Source: Levilactobacillus yonginensis
Lineage (GTDB): Bacteria; Bacillota; Bacilli; Lactobacillales; Lactobacillaceae
Direction: 5' to 3'
Length of the DNA stretch: 64,000 nucleotides
Assembly (NCBI RefSeq): GCF_003946265.1
Contig: NZ_RHNO01000001.1
Location: forward strand, 186,001 to 250,000
Within the stretch, counting starts at the first letter, position 1. Every line of letters begins with the position of its first letter. The position numbers and the translations under genes are program-made. The notes below the pieces were generated by a model that had not been told where the DNA came from, made no database searches, and saw nothing but the letters and a program-made list of their open reading frames with translations. Below are positions 34,088 through 41,674 of this stretch, piece after piece.

Positions 34088-34552
34088 CTAATCTCCAAAG
34101 TAAGCTTGAACCGCTGCCAACATGTCAGTGGTCTGTTGATTCAACAGAGGTGGCAGGTCGTCGAGCGGGAAGTATTTCAGGTCGAGAGTCTCATCAGTGG
34201 CTGATTCCAGCGTGTGGCCACCAATGGGTTTGACCAGATACAGTTGAGAAATGACTTGGGTGACGTCACCGTTGGGGTATTTGGTAAACCCCTGATCGAA
34301 AATCCCCAGCGATTTGACGAGCTCGACGTCGAGACCGGCGTCTTCCTTGTACTCTCGGACCATAGCTTGGTCGAACGTCTCACCGTATTCGAGGTAGCCG
34401 CCTGGGAGACTCCAGTTGTGCGTGTCGGTCCGTAGGTTGAGCAGAACCTCATGCTGGTCGTTAGTAGCGACCCCGGCCGCAGCGTTGAGAATCAACGGCT
34501 TATGGCCGACTAATTCGCGAATTTCTTTAATGTAATTTGCCAATCGTATCAA
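34088..34552 (-). CDS. Nudix hydrolase
   Basis: 154 residues. The Nudix box GGYLEYGETFDQAMVREYKEDAGL (about 51-75) fits GX5EX7REUXEEXGU, with the REYKED core carrying the metal-binding Glu residues. Acts on nucleoside-diphosphate-linked substrates; specificity is unknown. N-terminal HKPLILNAAAGVATNDQHEVLLNLRTD is the usual first strand pattern. Single gene. Confidence 0.92.
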   Translation of the reverse strand: MIRLANYIKEIRELVGHKPLILNAAAGVATNDQHEVLLNLRTDTHNWSLPGGYLEYGETFDQAMVREYKEDAGLDVELVKSLGIFDQGFTKYPNGDVTQVISQLYLVKPIGGHTLESATDETLDLKYFPLDDLPPLLNQQTTDMLAAVQAYFGD

Positions 34553-34630
34553 ACCTACTTTCTACGTGAAGGTAGCTTTAGTATACCGCTAAATGCTAAG
34601 CTAAATTGGCCCTAAATGATAGTTACAATT

Positions 34631-34681
34631 CAAAAAAAGACGATCCACGCAACGCTACTTAGCGCACGTGGATCGTCCTTT
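34631..34681 (-). terminator. Terminator of padA
   Basis: Minus-strand GACGATCCACG pairs with CGTGGATCGTC with an inner GCGC/GCGT hairpin, followed by seven T residues. Confidence 0.88.
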
Positions 34682-34685
34682 GTCA

Positions 34686-35222
34686 TTACTTGTTTAAGCG
34701 GTGGTAGTTCTCATCAAAATATTTCCCGGCACGAATGTCGTCTGGGAGACTTGGATAAGGGGCTTCACTGATGACATCTTCGTTGTTTTGCCCAGCATCA
34801 CCCATGTAAGTGATCTTAGCAAATTCAGGAACGACCAGCTTAGGGTAAGTATCGTACTTTTCCCGAGCGGCTTCCATCACGTCGATGTGTTCGTTTTGGT
34901 AGGTAACCGTGATTTCAGGATGGTCTTGAACCCACTTAGGGAAGAAGATGGTCCCGTTTAACTTGCCTTCGTTGGGCACGAAGTCCAAAGCGACGTCCGT
35001 CCCGGTTGGTTCGGTCCAGGCAATCTTGTAGATGCCAGGAACCAGCATCACAATGTTGGCTTCTTGGTCGGTGACCCAGCGGCCAGCGACCATGCCACCG
35101 TGAATCCGGTAGTCAACGGTGTGGTCGTTCTTCGCGTACCATTCGTATTCCCAGCCATTATCGTAGGTGTAAATGAAGTGTGTTCCTAAAAAGTCATCGA
35201 GTGTTTTAAATTCTTTTGCCAT
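34686..35222 (-). CDS. padA: Phenolic acid decarboxylase
   Basis: 178 residues, almost collinear with L. plantarum Pad[94 protein letters not shown]. The conserved Tyr, Arg and Glu residues that form the active site of this non-cofactor lipocalin-like barrel lie in these segments. It converts p-coumaric, caffeic or ferulic acid to vinyl derivatives, detoxifying plant phenolics and using a proton. Divergent from padR, with the operator palindrome between. Confidence 0.96.
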   Translation of the reverse strand: MAKEFKTLDDFLGTHFIYTYDNGWEYEWYAKNDHTVDYRIHGGMVAGRWVTDQEANIVMLVPGIYKIAWTEPTGTDVALDFVPNEGKLNGTIFFPKWVQDHPEITVTYQNEHIDVMEAAREKYDTYPKLVVPEFAKITYMGDAGQNNEDVISEAPYPSLPDDIRAGKYFDENYHRLNK

Positions 35223-35272
35223 AAGTCGGGTGCTCCTTTTAATTTCAGATTGGATTAGGCTCTATTCTGCCG

Positions 35273-35306
35273 AATTAAACCATGTAATTAATTACATGGT
35301 TTAATT
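35273..35306. promoter_or_regulatory. PadR operator: 34-bp perfect palindrome
   Basis: A perfect inverted repeat centred between 35289 and 35290. It contains ATGT (35282-35285) and ACAT (35294-35297) with 8 bp between, the known PadR half-site arrangement. It lies between padA and padR and should be bound by PadR until phenolic acids relieve repression. Confidence 0.9.
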
Positions 35307-35457
35307 TACTTGATTACTATAAATCGTTTGGCTAGCAGTGTCAACAATTTTGTCAGTCAAGGGGAGCGGGCAATGACAGTTTGAGCGATTGGCGCTTGAT
35401 GTTTACGCCGGGAACTGGTTCAATGAAGACACAAGTAATTATACGAAAACAAGGGGG

Positions 35458-36003
35458 ATGGCAGCCATCGGCCAGCGTAATCGACTACAATACATTATTT
35501 TAGGTCTATTGAACCAACGCCCCCAGACGGGCTATGACCTGACCAAAGCGTTTGAAAATGAAATTGGGGAGTTTTGGCAGGCCAAGCATAGCCAAATCTA
35601 TCCGATGTTAAAACGACTCGAGGCGGCGGGGGAGATTACTCACGAGGATACGGTGACTGGCGAAAAGCTGGCGAAAAAACAGTATTCATTGACGCCAGCG
35701 GGCCACGAAAAGTTGGTCGCTTGGGTGACGGAACCGTCGCCCGAGTTGACGGCCATCAAGGATGAATTTATATTAAAATTGTACTTTATCAAGTCGATTG
35801 CTGATCCGCGGTTACAACCAATGCTACAGGAACAGGCAGGATTGCATCGTGCCCAGCTAGCCCACCTGCGTCAGCGACAGACGACGGTGTTTCCTAATCA
35901 AGCGGCAATTGACCAGGCGTACGGGCACTATCTGATTTTGGACCACGCCATCGAACGGGAGGAACACTACGTTGACTGGTTGGAGAAATACTTAGCCCAT
36001 TAG
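35458..36003 (+). CDS. padR: PadR transcriptional repressor of phenolic acid stress
   Basis: About 181 residues from ATG 35458 (aaggggg 1-6 nt upstream is close; a longer frame from 35389 is less likely). N-terminal winged helix: LQYIILGLLNQRPQTGYDLTKAFENEIGEFWQAKHSQIYPMLKRLEAAGEI. The C-terminal Vir-like helical domain covers about 100-181. Divergent to padA with a shared operator, the standard phenolic-acid response arrangement. A structured repeat starts 10 nt after the stop codon. Confidence 0.93.
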   Translation: MAAIGQRNRLQYIILGLLNQRPQTGYDLTKAFENEIGEFWQAKHSQIYPMLKRLEAAGEITHEDTVTGEKLAKKQYSLTPAGHEKLVAWVTEPSPELTAIKDEFILKLYFIKSIADPRLQPMLQEQAGLHRAQLAHLRQRQTTVFPNQAAIDQAYGHYLILDHAIEREEHYVDWLEKYLAH

Positions 36004-36012
36004 GTTGATTGT

Positions 36013-36188
36013 CCGCTACGGCGGCCAGGATGGCGCCGGCTGTGGGGACGCTTCAGCCAAACGGCGGGCTTCTCGCTCGCTTTGAAGCCACGAAGACCAC
36101 GTGTCTTCAAAGACGCCCATGGCCTAGGTCGGCCTAAAACGCCAACCAAGGCCATTTTCACTGCCGACGCCATCCTGACCACCTGCGC
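36013..36188 (-). repeat. Long-stem structured repeat, copy 3 (minus orientation)
   Basis: Closing stem GGCCAGGATGGCG (36023-36035) with CGCCATCCTGACC (36168-36180). Read on the minus strand it has GTCTTTGAAGACACG...CGTGGCTTCAAAGCGAG, GCCGTTTGGC and TCCCCACAGCC, matching the core of other copies but with different stem sequences. It begins about 10 nt after the padR stop. Confidence 0.7.
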
Positions 36189-36379
36189 TTAGATAGTCTG
36201 TAGATTGTCGATGGCTTTTAATCATTAATAAATGGTTTTAATAATAGCTAATTTTGAGGGTCTGGAGTAACAATTCCAGGCCCCTTTCTATAGCTAATCC
36301 CCCCCACTGAAACGTGGAGCCAAAGATAGGTGAATTTAAGATTGATACTGTATACTAGCTATGAACAGGAGGAGATTAC

Positions 36380-37201
36380 ATGCAAAAATGGGGAAAATGG
36401 TGGCTCGCCGCTTTGCTGGGGTTAGCCGCAATCGGCGCTAGCGGGGTCACGGCTCACGCGGCGACCAGCCAATACTTAACCGGGAATACGGGTTACGTGC
36501 GGACTAAAAAGGCCATGTACGTGGGTATTTATCAGAAGAAAAATGGCAAGTATCACCAGGTCAAGGTGAAGAAAAATACGCTGCTGAACGCTGAGGGTAC
36601 CATGTCAACGGGGGCGGCCAGCGGTGGCGTGAAGACGACGGCCCTGTTCACCTATGGCGTTGTGAACTATGCGCGGGCTAATCAGCTGAAGTATAAAGAA
36701 CGGGCCACGATTCCGTTTACCAAGGCAAATTTCAAACGGGTCAGTTTGAAGGCACCTATTCGCACGCAAATTTTCAAGGTGGGAAAGGGGTACACTGCCA
36801 ATAGTGACAACTCCAATGCTGCACCCACGCCCGGCTTTTTCCTGACGCTGGATAACTACTTGCAGTACTATAGTAAGGCGCAGATGGCTAAGGATTCCGA
36901 ACTCATGAGCCAACGGTGGGCGGGCACGAGTCGAAACTACAAGCCAACGCGTTCGGTGAAAGCGACGAAGGTCACCGTGAAGGGCAACACGACAACGGTT
37001 GACTACGCTAAGGCATTGAAGGGACTGCCCAACAAAAAAGTCGGCAAGCACCATTACCGCCTGACGATTACGAATAAGAAGACGAAGGGTAGCTTGGGGA
37101 TGCTGCCAATGGACGATGTTTTTGATCTGTACGGTACTTGGACCAACTACACCGTCAATGGTAAGCCCTACTTCTTTGGCGAGTTAGAATCCGGGGACTA
37201 G
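36380..37201 (+). CDS. Secreted protein of unknown function
   Basis: 273 residues with a signal peptide (MQKWGKWWLAALLGLAAIGA...TAHA, cleavage near residue 29). The mature protein is basic (many Lys) and Tyr/Thr-rich. It has an N-terminal region resembling the short basic repeats of SLAP-like or surface proteins (GYVRTKKAMYVGIYQKKNGKYHQVKVKKNTLL), but no cell-wall anchor. I do not recognise the C-terminal domain (about 140-273, ending DVFDLYGTWTNYTVNGKPYFFGELESGD). aggagg precedes ATG 36380. Monocistronic with terminator. Confidence 0.75.
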   Translation: MQKWGKWWLAALLGLAAIGASGVTAHAATSQYLTGNTGYVRTKKAMYVGIYQKKNGKYHQVKVKKNTLLNAEGTMSTGAASGGVKTTALFTYGVVNYARANQLKYKERATIPFTKANFKRVSLKAPIRTQIFKVGKGYTANSDNSNAAPTPGFFLTLDNYLQYYSKAQMAKDSELMSQRWAGTSRNYKPTRSVKATKVTVKGNTTTVDYAKALKGLPNKKVGKHHYRLTITNKKTKGSLGMLPMDDVFDLYGTWTNYTVNGKPYFFGELESGD

Positions 37202-37291
37202 CGGATTTTACTCGCAAGTGCTGGCAGACATTATTTGTTGCCAGTAATCAGAAAATAAATGGGTTTAAGACGCTAACAGTTGAGAATTATC

Positions 37292-37338
37292 AAAATGCTA
37301 TCTTAGTTGCCATCAGGGCTGGTAAGGTAGCATTTTTT
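37292..37338 (+). terminator. Terminator of the secreted-protein gene
   Basis: AATGCTATCTTA pairs with TAAGGTAGCATT with one wobble, followed by T6. Confidence 0.78.
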
Positions 37339-37577
37339 AGTCCGCGTAAATGGATAAGTCAAATTTGGCAGGATTCTCAGTGAATTTTGAACTTTCATCG
37401 GTATTAGGGTGACAAATTCCTATCGAATTTCGTTAGTAAAAGTATCAGTATTTTTAACTGACCGACTGGTGAGAAATGACAGTTACTTTTAATGCTCAAG
37501 TAATGATTAATAGTAAACGGTTGAGAGTCACCAACATTGATAATTAAAAATAACTGACGCTGAAATAGTCGACTAAT

Positions 37578-37768
37578 GTAGCCGGAGGTTGCCAGGGAGG
37601 GTGCCGGCTGTGTCGACGGTGTTGACGGGCGTTCTGTGGCCGTCTACAGCGTGGGGCGGGCTTGGAGATTCGGTGGGCTGCCGAAGCTTCAAGCCGAGCT
37701 GGAGGACCGGTTCTCAGGCCGGAAGCGTCCCCCACAGCGGGTGCCCGCCCTGGCGGCCGCAGGCGGCC
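37578..37768 (+). repeat. Long-stem structured repeat, copy 4 (plus orientation)
   Basis: Starts GTAGCCGGAGGTTGCCAGGG as copy 2. Closing stem GCCAGGGAGGG (37591-37601) with CCCGCCCTGGC (37744-37754); inner CTGTG/CACAG; hairpins GACGG...CCGTC, TTCGG...CCGAA under GCTTGGAG/GCTTCAAGC, and GGACCGG...AAGCGTCC. Core AAGCTTCAAGCCGAGCTGG and CCCCCACAGC. The stem bases differ from copies 2 and 8 in paired fashion. Confidence 0.78.
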
Positions 37769-37983
37769 ATTTACTATATCTCAATAAAAAGTTAGGTTGG
37801 GTAACTAATGAAGGGCCTAAACACTGGTCTGGCAGATAAAATCGATTATGATAGAGTCGACGGCAAAGGTTAACTTGACGGTTGTTAAGCAATAATCTTG
37901 TCAGTTGTTGGTAGGTTAGAAAAGGTAAGTGGGTAGTTAGATATGTGGATTATCAAGTTACCCAGTTTTAGGTATGCTGTACC

Positions 37984-37997
37984 TGTAAGCGGTTACA
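37984..37997. promoter_or_regulatory. cre box (CcpA site) of the GPH sugar locus
   Basis: TGTAAGCGGTTACA fits the cre consensus TGWNANCGNTNWCA exactly, 43 nt before the transporter start. Predicts repression by CcpA when glucose is present. Confidence 0.88.
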
Positions 37998-38039
37998 AGA
38001 ATGTGTGCAATTATTTAAACTTTGGGGGAGGTTTTTATC

Positions 38040-39419
38040 ATGAGTAAGCTTCAGTTGTGGAAACAGCGTTTCTTCTACGGATCAACCGACTTGGCCGGAA
38101 ACTTGATTTGGCAAATTGTTGGCCTGTACCTGTTGTTCTACTACACGACGGTCATGGGAATTTCACCAGCTTTCGTGGGAACGTTGTTCTTAGTCGTTCG
38201 ATTCATTGATGCCTTTGATGGTGTGGTCTATGGATTTTTAATCGACCACACGCATTCCAAGTATGGAAAATCGCGGCCGTACTTCCTATGGTTCGGGATT
38301 CCCCTAGGGATCTTGACCATGGCGCTGTTCTTTAACCCATCATTTGGTGGTAACAAGACGTTCCAATTAGTTTGGATCTCCGTTGTTTACACGCTGTTCA
38401 GCCTGGTCTACTCCGGTGCTAACACGCCAATCACTGCCATTCTGCCTAGCCTGACGAAGGACCCTGACGAACGGACGAACTTAGCAAGCGCACGGATGGT
38501 AATGACCAACATTGGGACTGCGGTTATCGGCGCAATTTCACTGCCAATGGTTGCTTTCCTGGGTGGAAAGAACGCTGAACGCGGTTGGTCGATCTGGGGT
38601 GTCATCATTGGGGCATTGATTATCGTGCTCTTCTTAGGTGCCTTCGCTAACCTGCGTGAACAGGAAACGGAAGAAACACCAGATGGTCCAGAAATTAAGA
38701 GTCACCTGTCGGTTAAGGAATCGTTGAAGGGGGCCGCAAAGAACAAGCCGTGGGTCATCTTAAGTCTTAGTTTCATCCTGCTACAAACGTTCTGGGTAAT
38801 GCGGTTACAGGTAGCCGTTTACTACTTGACCTACGTTTACAAGCGGACAGACTTAGTCGGCCTGTTCAACGGATTGGTTATCTGCGCGGTCATCGGGAAC
38901 ATTTCCATTCCATTCCTCAGCAAGTTTATGAAGCATAAGAGTGTAATGGTGCTGGCGATGCTGACGTTCGCTGTCGGTGAAGCTATGATGGCTTTCAACA
39001 GTGTACCGCTGTTATTCGCAGGTAACGTTATTTCCTTGATTGCCATGGGTGCAGCGTTCTCGATTGCCTTCGTTATGATCGCCGACACGGTTGAATATTC
39101 ACGGTCGGAACTGCACATCGATGAACCCGGTATCTTGTCCTCCGTGCCAATGGTTGGGGCAAAGCTAGGCATGGGCTTCGGTGGCGCGTTAGCTGGTTGG
39201 ATTCTGGCCTGGGGTGGCTTTGACGCCGCTGCGAAGGTCCAGAGCGCGCATGCTCAGACGGCCATTGGGACTGCCTTTATCTGGTTACCAGTCATCTTCG
39301 CCGTTCTGATTGCGGTGATTCTCAGAGCCTACAAGCTGGATGAAGACGAAGTTGCCTCTGCTAAGGCTGCCAAGGATTCCGCCGATAAGGCTGCCCAAAC
39401 GAAACTACAGAATGATTAA
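38040..39419 (+). CDS. GPH family sugar:cation symporter
   Basis: About 459 residues from ATG 38040 (gggggagg upstream). Twelve membrane segments. GPH signatures: KQRFFYGSTDLAGNLIWQIVGLYLLFYYTTV, the D(x)3-5 loop RFIDAFDGVVYGFLIDHTHSKYGKSRPYFLWFGIP, and C-terminal IADTVEYSRSELHIDEPGILSSVPMVGAKLGMGFGGALAGWIL. It imports a sugar or glycoside with H+ or Na+. No PTS EIIA-like tail is present. Downstream esterases and a GH65 phosphorylase suggest an alpha-glucobiose or acylated disaccharide as substrate. Confidence 0.92.
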   Translation: MSKLQLWKQRFFYGSTDLAGNLIWQIVGLYLLFYYTTVMGISPAFVGTLFLVVRFIDAFDGVVYGFLIDHTHSKYGKSRPYFLWFGIPLGILTMALFFNPSFGGNKTFQLVWISVVYTLFSLVYSGANTPITAILPSLTKDPDERTNLASARMVMTNIGTAVIGAISLPMVAFLGGKNAERGWSIWGVIIGALIIVLFLGAFANLREQETEETPDGPEIKSHLSVKESLKGAAKNKPWVILSLSFILLQTFWVMRLQVAVYYLTYVYKRTDLVGLFNGLVICAVIGNISIPFLSKFMKHKSVMVLAMLTFAVGEAMMAFNSVPLLFAGNVISLIAMGAAFSIAFVMIADTVEYSRSELHIDEPGILSSVPMVGAKLGMGFGGALAGWILAWGGFDAAAKVQSAHAQTAIGTAFIWLPVIFAVLIAVILRAYKLDEDEVASAKAAKDSADKAAQTKLQND

Positions 39420-40260
39420 TCATAAATTTGTTTGCGGCGAGCCGGATTTTCCGGTCACCGTGACGTTCACACAACCGGCCGCCATTGCTGACTTCCATGT
39501 TCAGCCGCGGCGGCCGTTGGTGATTCTATTGCCGGGTGGTGGCTACCGGTTTTACTCGGATAGAGAAAATGAAATTGTGGCGTTGCAATACTTGGCGCAA
39601 GGGTTCGCCGTAGCAGTTGTCCAATATCAGTTGGTGACTGACCCACCGGTGTTACCGACCGCGTTGATTCAGTTGGGAATGGTCGTCGCTGAATTTCACC
39701 GTCACGCGGCCGCTTACGGTATCAGTTCTGATCACATCCTGGTGGCTGGTTTTTCGGCTGGTGGCCACTTAGCGGCTCTGTACGCAGACCTCTGGCCGTT
39801 ACTCGGCTGGGATTGCCACGTGGCAACGTCAGAATTAAAAATAGCAGCGTTGGCCTTGGCGTACCCGGTCATTGGGTTGCGGTTAGGCTGGCCGACTGAT
39901 GAGGCGACCAGAGCGGCCATTACGGCAAAGTGGCCCGCTCATGAGGCGGACCAACTGGTGACGTCACAGAATCCACCGACGTTCATCTGGACAACGGCGG
40001 ACGACGAAACGGTGCCAGCAAACAACACGGCGTGCTATACGGCAGCACTCCAGCGGCATGGCGTCCCAGTAACCACGAAAATATACCCGCACGGTCCCCA
40101 CGGACTGAGTCTAGCTCGGGCGGTCACGGCGTTTCCCCGAAAAGCCGGTTCGACAGGGGAGCAATTCATTCGGCCGGACGTAGCGGAATGGTTTACTAAG
40201 GAAATGACCTGGTTAGAGAGCCTCTGGCACCTGGATGAGTTTTGGTTGAATCAGGGCTGA
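39412..40260 (+). CDS. Alpha/beta hydrolase, acyl esterase (BD-FAE/Aes-like)
   Basis: About 282 residues from ATG 39412, which overlaps the transporter stop by 8 nt. Oxyanion-hole motif PGGGYRFYSDRENEIVALQYLAQGF, nucleophile elbow GFSAGGHLAAL, acid Asp in TTADDETVPANN and His in HGPHGLS match acetylxylan-esterase-like hydrolases. No signal peptide, so it acts on imported compounds. A role in deacylating the sugar carried by the GPH permease is inferred from coupling. Confidence 0.87.
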   Translation: MINHKFVCGEPDFPVTVTFTQPAAIADFHVQPRRPLVILLPGGGYRFYSDRENEIVALQYLAQGFAVAVVQYQLVTDPPVLPTALIQLGMVVAEFHRHAAAYGISSDHILVAGFSAGGHLAALYADLWPLLGWDCHVATSELKIAALALAYPVIGLRLGWPTDEATRAAITAKWPAHEADQLVTSQNPPTFIWTTADDETVPANNTACYTAALQRHGVPVTTKIYPHGPHGLSLARAVTAFPRKAGSTGEQFIRPDVAEWFTKEMTWLESLWHLDEFWLNQG

Positions 40261-40401
40261 TGAATGATTTACTCGGGAATCTGGGGTAGGAAAGTTATCT
40301 CTGGTTGAATTCGAGATAGCTGTTCAGGACAGTTAACACTTTAACAGTGAAAGAGGATTAGCCTGGTCATGGCTGATAACGGTGCTGAACGTTAGCCGTG
40401 A

Positions 40402-40534
40402 GGTCGGTAAATATGGGCTCAGCCGTGGAACTGCCTTAGCGCGGTGGGTTTCCGTGGTTAGGCAGAGCCGATCTTCAAGACCGCACTTTGGCTTGAAGTC
40501 GCGCTCACAGCGTTCCAGCCCATATTTACCGGCC
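40402..40534 (+). repeat. Long-stem structured repeat, copy 5 (divergent)
   Basis: An 18-bp closing stem (40402-40419 with 40517-40534) has a single G-T wobble. Inner hairpins are CTGCCTTA...TTAGGCAG and TCTTCAAG...CTTGAAGTC, then GCTCACAGCG. The architecture is that of the family, but sequence has diverged outside the CTTGAAG/ACAGC elements. It interrupts the operon between the two esterase genes. Confidence 0.6.
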
Positions 40535-40595
40535 GGTAAGGCGCCAATTTAAACAATCATAAAAAGCGAGTGCAATGAAGAGAGGGGTAATCAAG

Positions 40596-41648
40596 ATGTT
40601 GAATGATACGACAACCAAGCAGTCATTGGGGTACAGCGAAGAGTTGAAACGACTGCGAAGCATCAAGCCGACTGGCAAAGTGGATGGTGTCACCAGCTGG
40701 ATCAAGGAGCGCGACCCCATCCACACCTTTGAACCGCTGGTCTGGGAGACCGTGGCGGGTATCGATGAAAATCCACAATTGCCGACCGATTTATTCAGTC
40801 TGCGGCAGGGGACCGAGACGAGCGGGCAACGTGATCTGACCAGCGTGGAAATGAAGGTCGAGATGCAACAAATCGTGGCCATGAACCGGCGGGTCCGCGT
40901 CGTGCGGATTGCCCGGATGGACCATTTGACCGCGGATAAGGCCTTGATTTACTTCCACGGTGGCGCCTACTACGGTGGGACACCTGAAGACGTTCTGTTG
41001 GCGTTGAAGTTTGTGGCGGAGCAGGCTAACTGTGTGGTATATAACGTAGACTACGCATTGGCCCCCGAACAACCCTATCCGGCTGGCATTCTGGACGGTT
41101 TGGCGGTGGTAGCGGCTATGGTCAAATCCTACCGGCACATCTGTGTGGGGGGCGACTCCGCCGGGGGCTCGATTGCCTTAGCGGTCAGCCAGCTGTGTAA
41201 ATCAATGGGCATCTGCACGATTGAAAGTCACCTATTGTTCTACCCGACCGTCATTCAGGGCTCCGACTTGAACGGCTCCCTGTGGGATGACCACAGTATT
41301 GACGTAGTTCCCGAACAGCGAGACGCGCTGCACCGCAGCTATCAGTTATTTGAACAGCTCGACACCATCATGAGTGGCTACTACGTGGCGGATCAGCCAG
41401 TTGATTTGACGGCACCGCTACTCTCACCACTCCTGGCTGACCCGGCAATCTTTAAGAACGTTACGTTGCTGGTCGGCGAGTACGATCCGTTCCGACTACA
41501 AGATGAGGTCTTCGTCCAGCAGGCCGGTCAGGCCAACGGGGATGCCCACTACTTCAGATACGGAGGTATCAGCCACGCTTTCCTAAACTTTACCGGAAAT
41601 GTGCCGGCGGTGGAGGACGCACTGGCTATGGGGGCCAAATTGATTTAA
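40596..41648 (+). CDS. Alpha/beta hydrolase of the HSL/steryl acetyl hydrolase family
   Basis: About 350 residues from ATG 40596 (gagggg upstream). The HGG oxyanion motif (LIYFHGGAYYGG, about 116-127), GDSAGGS nucleophile elbow and C-terminal HAF (GGISHAFLNF) are those of hormone-sensitive-lipase-like esterases, with the acidic residue in GEYDPFRLQDE. The 100-residue N-terminal cap is variable. Second esterase in the GPH/GH65 locus, separated from the first by a structured repeat. Confidence 0.87.
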   Translation: MLNDTTTKQSLGYSEELKRLRSIKPTGKVDGVTSWIKERDPIHTFEPLVWETVAGIDENPQLPTDLFSLRQGTETSGQRDLTSVEMKVEMQQIVAMNRRVRVVRIARMDHLTADKALIYFHGGAYYGGTPEDVLLALKFVAEQANCVVYNVDYALAPEQPYPAGILDGLAVVAAMVKSYRHICVGGDSAGGSIALAVSQLCKSMGICTIESHLLFYPTVIQGSDLNGSLWDDHSIDVVPEQRDALHRSYQLFEQLDTIMSGYYVADQPVDLTAPLLSPLLADPAIFKNVTLLVGEYDPFRLQDEVFVQQAGQANGDAHYFRYGGISHAFLNFTGNVPAVEDALAMGAKLI

Positions 41649-41674
41649 AATAGCAGCGAAACGGGGGGATTATT

